Assembly (NCBI RefSeq): GCF_023078275.1
Contig: NC_062998.1
Span: forward strand, 18,427,916 to 18,491,915
From: Leguminivora glycinivorella
Lineage: Eukaryota; Arthropoda; Insecta; Lepidoptera; Tortricidae
Reading direction: 5' to 3'
Length of the DNA stretch: 64,000 bases
Part shown: one piece after another, positions 1 through 11,895 of the stretch
Position numbering within the stretch: the stretch's first letter is position 1
Layout of the letters: every line of letters begins with the position of its first letter
Notes under the pieces: generated by a model
Seen by the model: the letters and a program-made list of their open reading frames with translations, nothing else
The model's database searches: none
What the model was told of the DNA's origin: nothing
Program-made: the position numbers and the translations under genes

Positions 1-2635
1 ACTAAACTACTGTATTTAAATAAACCAATAACTTTCACTTTGAAGCCATGCCACTATCTGAAGAAAACACTAATATACTACTTTTAAATTTGACATTTTT
101 GTAGGTAGGTAGGTTTAATTACTTACTAATTTGTTTGTTTTTGGTATAGTATAGTTAAATAAACAACGAAACCACCTAAAGTAAATCACATATCGATTGC
201 CAATTTTTTTGTATCTTATTATAATGGCAATCCACTTAGGTCTCATTCTGGTCAAAGTGGAGAAAAATCATTATAAAATGTAAGCGAAAACAAATATTGG
301 ACAGTTGAAAAGCGAGTATTAAAAAAAAAACGATTTTTGAAACGTACATATTTGCTTGAAAACATCGATCTTGAGTCACTTATTAGTATCAAATTTTTAT
401 TTATTAAGTGAAAACTGCCACTTTGCTAAATACATAAACAAAAAAAATATATTAGTGATTTTCAAATTAGTGTTTCTCAAGAGAAATAGCTAAAAATATT
501 TTTTGGAAAATAAAATAAACGTTGGTCAATACAGAGATTTAGACCCTATATCAATACGAAAATCGAAATATTGTTTTGCAGTTATAGGATCACTCCGGAT
601 CAGTAGTGTCGTAATACAATCTTTACAACAAGAACTTGTTTACCGAATTATGTCATTAACAAAATATAATTTATTCCCAAAGGAAGAAACTAAACCAGTA
701 TTGTTCTAAACCTGTATTGTTCAGTTCTGACTTTTATACCCTTTCTTCAGGATTTAACTGTTTTTCTTTTAAACAACATGATCTAATAAGAGGTAATTTT
801 ATTTATTCAAGATGTCATAATCATAACACTAGCTCTTTCAATAACTAGCTCGATTAACTGCAGTTCCGTAATAAGTAAACAAAATCAGTTTAAAACACAG
901 TGGGTACAACAATATTTCTTCAAAGCAAGATTTTTTACATGATAATGCAGAGCCCTCAGGGCCTTACCGACTTTAATGATCATAACAACGCCAGTCCATT
1001 CAGGTTTTCAGAAGGTCCCGAAATCGGTGCACCATGCATCGGCCGTGCAGCCCCATCATCGCTGTTAGTAGGACCAAATGTAGGAAGCACAATGTTGTGG
1101 TATCGGCAGCCCGAAGAAACTTCACTCCGAATGGTGGTATGAAAGTTGGTCAGCAGATTTCAATCCGTTATCTCTGAAATAATTCACAGTGTTAAAAGAT
1201 GGCTAGGTAAAACGTATCCCACTTCTGAATTTAGCATTTTGGTTATATAATGAAACGTTTTTATTTTATGCTTGTATGAGAGATCATATCAATTCAATTA
1301 TGCGACCGAGTATGTTAAAGGGGTATAATATGCAGCCTTTTGTCTAAAATAATAATCAACGTTTTTACTTCAAGAAAGGTAACTAACTTCCAAGGAACAA
1401 ATTAGCTTTACTCAAATGTCATATGACCTGTAGTGACTACTAATATGATGAAATAAGTAACTTCCAAAGAACAAATTAGCTTTACCCAAATGTCATATGA
1501 CCTGAAGTGACTAATATTATGATAAAATAATTGTAAACATTTATTTGTATTCTCCATTTAAGCGATCCTAATTAAATTTGTTTTTGGGATAAATTTAAAT
1601 ATGTAATTCAATTGGCAAATATGGGACATAATAAAACTGCGTTGGTTATAAATCAATGACACCAATTATATATTTACTCGTTAGAAACACATCAAATATT
1701 CAACAAGGGAGTAAAATCATAAACATGGTTACTATTAAGTTACGTATAATGAAATAGTAAAATATGCTTATTTTTAATTACAATTTCATTAGTCAGTTTC
1801 ATCAATTTATTCAGGTAGTTTTCATTAATTAATTTTCATAGTTAAATACGGGTAATTATTATTAAATAATCAGACATAAACAGGGTTGTAGAGTTGTTTA
1901 TAACGAAACACTAAAACATTAACTTTTTAATTACATTTTCATTAATCCATTTCATAAATTAATTCAGACAATTTTCATTGAATAAATTTATAAATTAATT
2001 CAGGTATTTATTAAATAATCAGATTAAGGTACTTCAAATAATTTCATAAACTAATTCAGACAATTATTATTATTATATAATCAGATTAAGGTACTTATCT
2101 CTGTTCGTGGCGCTGGTAGAACTAAAAGTGACTGCTCGCCGACGAGCAGTCCCTTTTATAACCAGTTCAGGTAAACTTGCCAGACCGACCCGGTTTCTTT
2201 GTCTACCGACATTATTGCCATAAATTTAAATGTTTGAGAGAAACGTACCTTAAAATGTTACAATTATTAAACATTATAATGGCAAATCCAACATACTCGT
2301 ATGTATGAAAACCAAACAAATACCTGTGCTTCCGTTATTCGGTTATTGTAAGCGGTTGGACGTTAGGTATATGCGGAGTCGTAATACTAACCGGACTCTA
2401 CTGTATAAAATGTATATTTGAGTGGACTCGGGACTATTGTTTAATCTTTTAATTTAGTTAGATTATAAAGTCATGATTACACTATGACTTCTTTAAGAAA
2501 TTCAGTGCAGGTGCGTAATGTTGTCAATGAAAAGTAATACATAAATCTTTATTGTTACAAAACATTGAAGAATTACGTACTTTTGACCCTTTTTTATGCC
2601 TAATTTGGTCATTTTGGGAAATAAATATAGTTTCG
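1..2635. other. gene-free AT-rich DNA
   Basis: No reading frame here has recognisable protein content. The open frames at 503-709 and 900-1142 show no motif, no plausible splice context and no codon bias I would trust. The only structure seen is the 74-bp tandem duplication at 1384-1531 and a set of imperfect AT-rich repeats around 1790-2100, where the phrase TAATCAGATTAAGGTACTT recurs. The rest appears to be ordinary decayed intergenic sequence. Confidence 0.6.
1384..1531. repeat. tandem duplication, 74-bp unit, two copies
   Basis: Two adjacent units start at 1384 and 1458, each opening with TAACTTCCAA and containing CAAATGTCATATGACCTG. They differ at only a few positions, so the duplication is fairly recent. 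No coding potential. Confidence 0.85.
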
Positions 2636-2732
2636 GTTATTAACCGGTTAGAGACTTTTAAAACCGGTTTTTAACCGAGGCCAAAAAGTCTCGGTTAACC
2701 GGTTTTTCGGTTAACCGGTTAACCGGTTTGCA
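2636..2732. repeat. AACCGGTT-rich low-complexity array
   Basis: About 95 bp contain repeated CCGGTT/AACCGG words, with TTAACCGGTT occurring several times. The array abuts the 3' end of the minus-strand LINE, whose last open frame reads into it. AACCGGTT is also the core site of Grainyhead/CP2 factors, but nothing shows regulatory use here. A simple repeat or LINE tail/target sequence is the plainer reading. Confidence 0.75.
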
Positions 2733-4597
2733 TACCCTACTGTTGAGAGTGTTGTGCCCCGTTATAATACCGGTCAACATTCTTAGACTGTTCTTACCTA
2801 GTTTCAGAAGATACCTGGTTCTCCTTTGGTCTCTACCTTCTATCATCATCTTCGTTTGTCTACAACTGGTCTCTTTTTCCCAGTTTCTTTGTGCTTCCAG
2901 CTCTTTTATCTTTTCAATGACTCCTTTCGTGACGTCAGCTGACATCGGCAGAGCCGGTTCCGGACCCAAGAATTCCATCTCCGCCCCCGCCCTTGCCAAC
3001 TCGTCCGCTTTCTCATTACCTGTGACTCCCTGGTGTCCCGGTACCCACGCAACCGTTACACTTCTTTGCTTGCTTATCGAGTTGAGCTCCTCCCTACATT
3101 CTTTCACCAGGGACGAGGTCACCGATGTTCTCTTCAGAGCCTTTAGTGCCGCTTGACTGTCGGTGTATATTACCACGGCTCCATCTTGTTTATCGTTCTC
3201 TTTTATAATACGTGCACAGCGCGCTATTGCACATACCTCTGCTTGGAACACGCTAGTGTATCTCCCTAGTGGTATTGATACCTTTTCTCCTAGTTTCGGA
3301 ATTAATATTCCCGCCCCTGCTAACTTTGTAGAGCTTCTTCTAGAGCCATCTGTGAAGCATATAGTCGTTGGGTGCACGACTCCTACCTTCCAGTTGTCTC
3401 TTTCTCCTATATGTACCCTGTACTTCTTGTCGAAAATCTCCTCCCTCTTTATGTTATTATTGGCCATCATCATTTCTAGTTTTGATAGTGCCTCTCTTTG
3501 TATCAGCGCATGTCTCTTGTCCACGGAGCTTCCTCTCCATTCCTTACATGCTTTCATTCTCTACCACTGTTCCATGGCTCTCTTTTCTGCCTCAATCCAA
3601 AGGGGCTTTAAGCCTAGCAGCATCTCCATAGCATGTGTCGGGGTGGTCCTCATAGCCCCCGTCGTCATGAGGCAAGCTAGTCTTTGTACTTTTGTCAGAT
3701 TCTTCCGATATTCTCCAATATGGGTCCTGTGCCACCAGATCACGGCCCCATATAGCACCCTGGGTAAGATTATAGCCTTGTAAATCCAGTGGATCATACC
3801 CGGCTTCAGTCCCCAATTCTTCCCTACTGCCCTTTTGCATTGGTACAGCGTTCTTATGGCCTTAGCTGTCTGCTCTCTAATATGAGTCTTGTATTTGAGT
3901 GAACTGTCGAGAGTAATACCCAAATATTTGAACTCTTCTACCATTTCTAATTCTACACCCTCTATTCTTATGGGTTCTATCTCTTTTTTTCCTCTTGTTA
4001 GTGAACAACACCAGCTTTGTTTTCGACGGATTGAGATCCAGTCCTCTCCCTCTACACCATCCCAGTACCTGCCTGAGAGCTCTTACCATTATGTTCCTCA
4101 TGACACTGAGGACCATACCTCTCACCAGTAGCACTCCATCATCAGAGTAAGCCTGCATGTATAGGCCTCCCCTGTTGAGTTCTCTTACCATAGAATCCAG
4201 AAGTAGACACCACATCAGGGGTGACAAGCAACCTTCCTGCGGGAACCCCCTCCTGGGACTAATCGTCTTCGTTATGCCTCCCAACTCCGCCGTTATGGAC
4301 CTGCACTTAAGCATTCTACCTATCCACTGCGCTATTGTCGGTCGGATACCTTCTCTCTCTAGACTCTCTTCAACGGCTTGGAAGGTAGCCCTGTCAAAGG
4401 CCCCCTCCACGTCGAAGAAGCAGCCTAGAGCGTACTGTTTTGATTCTAGTGCTCTTTCTACCCTCACAGCTAGGTTATGAAGAGCTGTCTCCGTTGACTT
4501 CCCAGCCATGTAAGCATGCTGATTCCCGTGAAGCGGGTCTCCGCTGCAGTTGACCTTCTCTCTTATATGCTTGTCTATTACCTTCTCTAAGCCCGTT
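2658..4597 (-). pseudogene. LINE ORF2 (reverse transcriptase-RNase H), broken
   Basis: Three open pieces of one polyprotein: RT (4597 down to about 3950), thumb (3944-3561) and RNase H (3557-2658). RT and thumb are in different frames. Thumb and RNase H share a frame but are split by one stop. In its host element this protein would nick-prime reverse transcription at the target and remove RNA with the RNase H domain. All four RNase H acidic positions remain, but the RT active site reads YSDD and the glycine-rich motif is GFPQEG rather than GCPQGG, so the copy is dead. The last 25 or so codons are read out of the AACCGGTT array and are not LINE protein. Confidence 0.85.
2733..4597 (-). mobile_element. 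5'-truncated non-LTR retrotransposon with RT and RNase H
   Basis: Minus-strand remains of an I/LOA/R1-like LINE. Going 5' to 3' on its own strand: RT palm from 4597 with LEKVIDKHIRE, then AGKSTETALH, CFFDVEGAFD, GFPQEGCLSPLMW and the catalytic AYSDDGVLLV (usually AYADD). A thumb region follows (3561-3944). Last is an RNase H domain (2658-3557) with the acidic residues in FTDGS, FQAE, YTDSQ and GNEKADELA. There is no endonuclease domain, so the copy is 5' truncated. The frame shifts near 3950 and an in-frame stop separates thumb from RNase H. Its 5' edge is GTTAAAC, a microhomology with the element fragment that begins at 4611. Confidence 0.9.
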
Positions 4598-4610
4598 AAA
4601 CGGGTTAAAC

Positions 4611-5064
4611 CCGTTAAACTGAGGTAAATTGATGGCGCGTTGATAAATTTAGACTTATTTTATGAAATCACTCGAGCAGTTTAATTGCCCATGGTAATTA
4701 ACCCACATTGTAATACAAATGCAAATTTAAATATTTACCTTTTGCAAATTCTTACGCTATTACGTTTTAATGTCATATAGTATTAATTATTTTTCATTCT
4801 GACGTCTCTAACAGTTCGCCATTTGAAAAGAATGAAATGAACGAATGATTTTGGGAAAACAGTCGCCAAACGGTAGCAATTTGTGCTCGGGTAGTGCACA
4901 GTTCTGTGACCAATTGTGCCTGTTACCAATCGTCCCCATTTGGGTAGCCTCGACTAAACGACGACCATACTGCGACTAAGAATTGAGACACGAACATCTG
5001 TGTGCACGCAAAATATCGTAGGATTTGCGTAGGAACGACGACCGAAAATGGTTATATGCGATTG
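4611..5064 (+). mobile_element. fragment of the A/B-family TIR element
   Basis: This matches the terminal 450 bp of elements A (in reverse, 12829-13285) and B (30785-31238). It runs from GTTAAACTGAGGTAAATTG to the end GGTTATATG. It carries the family's subterminal GTCGCC and AACGGT words. The internal side is cut exactly where the LINE begins; the rest of the element is missing. Confidence 0.85.
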
Positions 5065-5214
5065 TAAACCAACCAACTTTATGTGGAATCAATCACCGAC
5101 ATAATGACCCTTATGCCTCGTACTTAAAGTGTAGTTAAATGTCAGAATGTGTTATTTTCCTTAGATGACATGGCTGATGTTGTATGCCTAATTACGCAAT
5201 AGTATACTTTAAAA

Positions 5215-5465
5215 ATATTTTTCAGTACAGATGGTGTTTTTTTTACGCACTAGTACGAGAAGTGGTTCATTAATAATAATATAATGAATCATTATATTAT
5301 ATGCCAGGTCGAAACTTCGGATGGCCATCTGTACTGAAAAACGTCGTATGATACACGTGCGAAAAGTAAATTCGTAACTCATGTCGAACACTTCCTTCGG
5401 TCGTGTTTTAATTTATCGCATCTCGTTTCGAACTTCCTTTTACGCACTTGTATCGTAATGTACTA
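5215..5465. repeat. dispersed palindromic repeat, CACGTGCGAAAAG family, copy 1
   Basis: Contains CAGTACAGATG, GATACACGTGCGAAAAG and TTTAATTTATCGC in the same order as copies within element A (about 13905-14150), within B (16077-16320) and at 57165-57355. The sequence is internally palindromic around the repeated CAGTACAGATG/CATCTGTACTG words. It looks like a MITE. It has no coding potential. Confidence 0.75.
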
Positions 5466-6261
5466 TTTTGCGGTTTTTAAGTCTTAATAAAATATAAGTA
5501 ATGATTTTATTTTCGGTTCATTGGACAGTAAGACAAACTTTAAAAAAGGGTCAAGTAGCCTATTGCAGAAAATGTCATACATTTGAATGACCTATACCTA
5601 CATATAAAAAAGGAACACCATAAATTGTCAAATAAACAAATTAAAGATTTTTACATTTGACACAAAGATCAAAGAAATAATTCAAATAGTTTTTTTTATT
5701 TGGATCATTGACCTTAATCTACGTCCAATTTATGTGTATAATCAAAATAAGACAAGTTAACAACTGTTTTGTACAAAAATCAGCCCCAAACAACATGTCA
5801 CCTAAAAAGCAAATTTGGAAGAATACTAATATATAATGTAAACGAATCTAGAAATATGTTATTATTAGGTTTGATTTTATAACTTCTTGATTTGCCTACG
5901 TCGCGCCGCCATGTTTCATTTTTACGACCCGCAAACGTGGCAACATTCATTCATTAGGTAAGGTACCTGTTCAACCAACTTTACCATAGGTTATAGATAC
6001 CTCCTAAAAATAGCAGCTTTTCAAAATTATGACAGGCTACATGCAATGTAACGTTTATTGTATACATATAGATTACAGAGCCTTACAGAAGACCGCAGCC
6101 AAATAGCACTAGACCCTACTCATAGTGTTGTGTTCCTGTCGGTGAGTAAGGCTGCCAGAGCTCAACGAGGGTGCGGTGTGCTGATGACGGGAGGACTTAC
6201 GGAACTAACTTGTTCCGTCTATTGTCCTTTGAGTCGTCGGCAACCCGAACCCTCCTTAGAA
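5466..6261. other. no feature recognised
   Basis: AT-rich sequence with no convincing reading frame, repeat match or splice signals that I can see. Confidence 0.5.
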
Positions 6262-6423
6262 CTTGTACACTTCTTTTTGCTGTGTACTTAACACAGCAAA
6301 AGGGAATGTACAAGTTTCTAATGGGGTGGCAACGCGCATGTGACACTGTTTGAGTTGCAGGCGTCCATAGGTTACGGTGACCGCTTTACATCAGGCGGGT
6401 CGTATGCTTGTTTGCCACCGACG
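6262..6423 (-). repeat. dispersed lepidopteran repeat (TATGGACGCCTGC family), copy 1
   Basis: On the minus strand this reads GGTGGCAAACAAGCATACG, then CACCGTAACCTATGGACGCC, then a TTTTGCTGTGTTAAG tail. The same order occurs on the plus strand at 29905-30038. It is a common repeat in lepidopteran intergenic DNA. The edge at 6262-6316 folds into a hairpin around TTTTTGCTGTGT/ACACAGCAAAA. Confidence 0.75.
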
Positions 6424-8044
6424 TAGTATAAAAAAAGATATAAGGACAAACATTTTACTGAAACGACAACTGTCATACGCACAAAGTTTCGAAAAATACA
6501 TTTATGAAAAAATGTTGTAAAGTTGCCACGTTTCACGGTATTAGATTTAAAATGTTGCATATATCGACGATACTTTTCCCTACACAATAGTAGTAACCTC
6601 ATTCCTAAGTGGTTTCTAGTACCTATACCTGCTGATAAATGATAACGTAGAAAACGAAACTGAATTTCATTCCCAAGATTCGAAAGTGGTGCTAGAATAT
6701 ATTATATTACATATGTACTTACCTATTACTTTTGCGAGACCTACGAAAATTTGAGCCTATTTATTATATGACAACTATGCTCTAGGGCGAAATGTTTGAA
6801 ACTAGTCAAAGTTTGATTCACAGGTAATTATTACAAAATGTATTTTAGTTAAATGAAGTTAAGGATGGTGGACAAGGATTATTTCCACCGTTTACTGAAA
6901 ATTAAACCTTTTAAATCGTATTGTATTATTTGTACTTTATTCATAACCTATGCCAACACGCTTTCATGCCTGTAACTTGAATATACACTTAATTTAATGA
7001 ACTGATAACAGGTCCTTAACTGCGTTTAGTTTTCTTTTAATCTAACATTTTTTGCCTGTTCTCGCTGGCTATAATTAAGCGTGATGACGCGGTGTCCCTG
7101 TCATGTCATTGTAACATCGTGTTATTATAAATAACATTTATAACAGCCCAGTGTGGGAGCGCCATAAGGCAATACATGGCCCTTTGTCCTTTTTCTCGAT
7201 TAAGATTGCGCTTGCAAGTGTAATATAATAACCTTTTAATTTTAACCCTTTTCCAGGCTTCGCCAATCGAGAAAGTTTTATACAAAATCCAACGTACCTA
7301 TATCTTAAAAAGTGATGTTTTTGCGATAGATTTTAAGGCGAGTCTCTTCTTGGAAAAGTGCAATCTAATTTGTACACTTAATTGCCCTGAAGTGTTTAGA
7401 AAGTAAATCGCGTCGACACGTATTTGGGCGATGAACCGTACTGGAAAAGGGTTAAAATTAGTACCATAAGTAGCGTGAAGCTGATGGGGTAGTCAAAATA
7501 TCCGCATGGCTCTCATTATCATTAATTTTATTATCATTGTCCGTAACAATCAAGTAGTGTCTATTTGAATACCTCGTCCGCTTTCCGATCTCTGCTGCAG
7601 CGACACGAACGACCGACTGCTCATAACGGGATATTTTTAAGCTAGTAATTCGTTAATTTTGAACAAACTTGTGATATTTATTTTATTTTGTTCTTTACAT
7701 TTTCCGAAGGCAACTAAGCCGCAATCCAGTCAAATAATGTAATAAAGTTACCACAGTTATAAAGTCATTATTTTACAATTTTATCTATTACCTAATCTAT
7801 TTCATGTGTTAGATTATTTATAAGAACGATTTTAACAATAATACTATTTAGAGTTAACTACTTATTTAATTTAACCGAGATGTTTAATTTTTGTCTTTTG
7901 AAGAATTTGTCAGAATAACAGAAATAAAATATTTTTATGTATCATTGTATTTTGTTTTATTTTTAAAGACCTCCCTAGATATCATGTGAACTTCGAGTGG
8001 AAAATGTCAAAAAATGATATATAAACATAACATTAGGTATATTT
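6424..8044. other. gene-free stretch with one MITE
   Basis: No protein-coding content is recognised. The only defined structure is the inverted-repeat element at 7235-7461. Confidence 0.5.
7235..7461. mobile_element. MITE with AACCCTTTTCCAG inverted ends
   Basis: The left end TAATTTTAACCCTTTTCCAG is repeated inverted at the right as CTGGAAAAGGGTTAAAATTA, giving about 19-20 bp terminal inverted repeats around 190 bp of non-coding sequence. The flanking TAA/TTA is symmetrical and could be part of the repeat or a 3-bp target duplication. Confidence 0.8.
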
Positions 8045-9735
8045 TGTTGCTAGGAGGGGGATAAATCTAATCCTAGCAACTACAGGCCAATATCTTTGCT
8101 TGGAGCTCTCTCAAAAATACTAGAAAAATTGATGAGTAAACGATTGGTCAGTTTTCTAGAAAAAAATAATATACTGTCGAATCGTCAGGATACCTGGACA
8201 GTAACGAAGCCTGCCTCGGTGTTTTCCTGGACCTAACCAAGGCATTCGACTCAGTCTTAATCCCAATTCTTCTAAAAAAGCTTGAACTAATCGGGGTGAG
8301 AGGGAACGCCTTGGAATGGTTTACCAGCTATCTTACAGGCCGAACACAACGAGTGAAGATAGATCAAGAAGTGAGTACTCCTATGGAGATCGGTTTTGAA
8401 GTCCCGCAGGGCAGCGTTCTGGCTCCTATATTGTTCAACGTCTACATTAATGACCTGGCTTCAATCATTTTACCCAACGCTGACTTAATCTGCCATGCCG
8501 ATGATACAGCAATTATCTTTCACGACTCCACCTGGGCAAAGGTTAATCAGACCGCAGAGAGAGGTCTAAGTGTAGTTGCTGACTGGCTTAAACGAAGCTT
8601 GCTTACCCTAAACACTTCAAAAACAAAATTAATTTGTTTTCATAAAACGAAAGTCTCGGCTCCTATATTTTCTTCCAGTATCAAAATACACACCTGCAAC
8701 CAGAACCATTCACTAACGTCTACTTGTTCGTGCCAGCCGATGGACAGGACTAAATCTATCAAATATCTTGGGGTAGTTATTGATGAAAGACTTGATTTTA
8801 AGGACCCCTAACAACCACTATGAAGCGCATACGCCGGCTTATTTACGTTTTTAAAAATCTACGTAGCTCGGCTAAGAAATCATTGCTTAGGACAGTCTAT
8901 ATCAGCGACTGCCAATCGGTACTCGCATACTGCATAACTGCTTGGGGAGGGGCTTGCAAAACTTCTATGCTCATGCTGGAAAAGGCCCAAAGAGCAATTA
9001 TCAAGGTTTCCCTTCGAAAACCAATAAGATACCCTACCCCGCAAGTATACAAAGACCTGGAAGTCCTCAGCGTTCGGGGAATTTTTATCCTGCGTGCAAG
9101 GTTCACGCAGCAGTGTTGTTGTCTCCCAACTACAACTGCTACAAAAACGCACTTTCAAAGTCCCAGTCCCCCCAACTGCACCAGTTTTCGCCCAACGTCT
9201 ACCTAACTTCATCCATCCATTTGTTTACAACAAAGTCAGTAATCAAATCCCCATAAAAAAACTGACCGTTAGGGAAGTTCAGAAAAAAGTGACCACATGG
9301 CTCAGTTCACTTTCTTATGAAGATATGGAGAAACTTCTAAAAGTTGACAAATAATCTTTTTCTACACTTTTCAACTCACACACAAACACACACACCGACA
9401 CACATTATACACAACATGTGCACACTAGATTAAAATTAAAATTAGATTATATTTTGTTAGCTGTCTTGATTAGTTTAATTTAGTTTAACTTTAATTAATT
9501 GTAGGATGCCTCGCTGTTAAGTTCTGTAAATTCGAAAATTTTGACATTAACTCATTGGAGTCTGGCTACCTACGAGACAGGCTGAGCCTAGTGTAGGAAC
9601 CAGAGTAACCTGACCTGTAAATTTCTTACCTGAGGTACCTGCATTTGTTTTTGTTAAATGTACATATTCTTAGGTTAAGCACAAAACTTTGTAAATGTTT
9701 GTCTGTACCTTATAAATAAATAATTTGAATTTTAA
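8045..9735 (+). mobile_element. truncated CR1/Jockey-type LINE with 3' UTR
   Basis: The RT begins as a broken NYRPISLLGALSKILEKLM motif at about 8075 and ends after the C-terminal region near 9354. It is followed by about 370 bp of AT-rich 3' UTR with a CA-rich run (9380-9405) and a TAAATAAATAA end. The endonuclease region is absent, so the copy is 5' truncated. Confidence 0.85.
8075..9354 (+). pseudogene. CR1/Jockey-like reverse transcriptase, broken
   Basis: Reverse transcriptase of a non-LTR retrotransposon. Visible motifs are NYRPISLLGALSKILEK, FLDLTKAFDSV, FEVPQGSVLAPILFNVYIND and CHADDTAI (usually YADDT), followed by a KYLGVVIDERLDF-type thumb. A short deletion near 8190 removes residues between the first motif and LDLTKAFD. 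A stop at 8809-8811 and frame shifts at about 8815 and 9100 break the C-terminal half into frames at 8296-8811, 8820-9206 and 9094-9354. The copy is inactive. Confidence 0.85.
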
Positions 9736-10124
9736 CGATTTTTCTTTAATTTTAAATAAATCGAATAACTAGAGCTACAGCTACACTTTAAATTAGTGTA
9801 ACTTAGGTGATAGTAGTATACTATCACAAACAATGCTATTTCAAGGGATTAATGGCTATATTATTTAATTACAAGGATACAAAGGATAACTTCAGGCTGG
9901 TAGGCTAATACAGAAAAGAAAAGAGATGTCTTTTTCAGGAAGTGCTTCTCAGGCTCTGGAAGTGACTCTCACTTTCTATCTATTTCATTGTGATTTAAAT
10001 ACGTAGAATATATCCATGTGATGTTTAATACTCGTATTCCAGAGAGCATGTCGTCAAGGAGGATCGAGGAAGTATACGTATAGATAATTATTGTCATAGC
10101 AAAATGTGTCGTCATACTTACAAT
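9736..10124. other. no feature recognised
   Basis: AT-rich spacer between two LINE copies. A small hairpin (GTGATAGTAG/CTATCAC) lies near 9810-9830. Confidence 0.5.
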
Positions 10125-11733
10125 ACAATACAAATACTCTTTATTGCACACCTCAATACAGGAAACAATATAGTAAGTATACACAACAACTTAAGAGGTA
10201 AAACAAGAGGCGGCCTTATCGCTAAAGAGCGATCTGTTCCAGACAACCTAGGCAGTGGAGAATAATAAGTTTAACCTTGTAAGTAGGTGTACTAAATGTA
10301 GACTTAGAGGAAATCTAGCACAAAACTATACTACGCAAAACAATATACTACACACATAAAAATAAAATACAATACATAAACATACAAATACATATATATA
10401 GGTTTAAAGATATTTTATTCTCATAAAAGACATACAAGTCACTTACACGAGAACAGAATTTCAAAGTAAAAATAATCTTATTTACGGTAGCATACAAAGT
10501 CGCTCAAGTCAAGAGGTACACGCTCACGCAACTTTTTTTTTTAAGGTGGGTAGTGGTTTAAAATGTGTTGCGATAATCTAGTTTTAAATGTGTTGAATGA
10601 GCCTGTGTCTCTTAAATCAGACGGTAACTTATTATAAAGCTGTGCACCTTCATACGTAAACATTTTTTTCCTAACTGAGTTCTTATCTTAGGCAATACAA
10701 TGAAGCTCGCACGACGAGTAGTTCGTTTAGATACTTGTTTCTTTGTCGTAAAGGCTAAGTTAGTATGGAGTGCGCTATTTAATATTTTCCTAACAAGAAT
10801 GCTAGTACTATAAATATACAGTTGTTTGATGTTCATCAGGCCAGTTTCTGCATAAATACGTGTGGTTGGTGTTAGACGGTGATAATTAAATAGAATTTTG
10901 ATTATTTTGTTTTGAAGTATTTGTAAGGAAGTAAGTTTGGTTTTGACAGCACTACCCCACAGTTCAATCAAGTAAAGTAAGTGTGGTTTAATTAGGGAAT
11001 TATATATGGTGTAGCGTAGCTTATGTGGAATACAGCTTGATATTCGTCGTAAAGAACCCGTGATAGATGATAATTTTGCTCTTATATGTTCAATTTGAGT
11101 ATTCCACGTAAGGTAACTATCCATTCGTAGGCCAAGGTACTTTTCGTTATTTTTATTTGTTATAGCTACATTATTTATTGTCAGTGGGCTATGCAGAGGA
11201 ATATTTTTATTTTTTGCTCTAAAAATGACATAACTCGTTTTGGATGTATTTATCGTGAGGAGATTGTATTGAAACCATGAGTGTAATTTATTCAAATCGG
11301 TTTGGGCGTTTCTTATTAAATTTCCTACCGAAGGGCCGAAATAGAACAAACATGTGTCATCTGCATATAATGATACATGACCTTGAAGGCCTATATCGTG
11401 TACATTATTGATGTATATTAAAAACAGGAGAGGTCCTAAAATGGAGCCTTGAGGAATTCCGCATGTTATAGGCAATTTAGAACTTTGAGTTTTATTTATT
11501 TTAACTACTTGGGATCTATTTTCAAGGTATGATTGAAACATTTTTAGTGCATTACCAGATATACCAATTACTTGTAGTTTTTGAAGAAGCAAATTATGAC
11601 ATACCGTATCAAACGCCTTTTTTAAATCAATAAAGACGCCGAGGACTATGTTTTTCTTATCAATATTTGATTTAATTTTAGTTACAAGGTCGATTGTTGC
11701 AGTTAATGTATTACTTTTATATAACAAATTACA
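10125..11733 (-). mobile_element. 5'-truncated LINE (Jockey/CR1 group), minus strand
   Basis: On the minus strand the copy starts inside the RT domain at about 11733 and ends in a 3' UTR (10611-10125) that closes with GCAATAAAGAGTATT and ATTGT repeats. The 3' UTR block GCGGCCTTATCGCTAAAGAG matches a second copy of this family at 39361-39815. Confidence 0.85.
10612..11727 (-). pseudogene. LINE reverse transcriptase, long open fragment
   Basis: An uninterrupted 371-codon frame. Motifs in order: GVFIDLKKAFDTVCHN (residues about 31-46), GIPQGSILGPLLFLIYINN (about 89-107), the catalytic SLYADDTCLF (about 119-128), LTINTSKTSYVIF, NNEKYLGLRMDSYLTW and a C-terminal LQILQNKIIKILF. The YADD box is intact. 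The missing N-terminal endonuclease and first RT motifs make it 5' truncated rather than frame-broken, so this is one of the younger LINE copies in the window. Confidence 0.88.
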
Positions 11734-11740
11734 TACCAGC

Positions 11741-11895
11741 TATATGGGACATGAGTCTATCAAGGAATCAATTGATCAGGAAAAAAGTGAAGCTTGAGAA
11801 GTGTCTTAAAAGAAGTAGAAGATTGAGCGCGTCTAATATTTAGAGGTAGGGAATTCCAAAGCCGCACAGATTGAAATGTAAAAGAGTACATTTTT
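11741..11895 (-). repeat. fragment of a related LINE C-terminal region
   Basis: The block GAGGTAGGGAATTCCAAAGC and surroundings resembles 39720-39810, which joins the 3' end of the same LINE family. A short decayed piece. Confidence 0.5.

Noticed and set aside
900..1142. 80-codon open frame
   Set aside because: No motif, no splice signals, no repeat or family match; its length is expected by chance.
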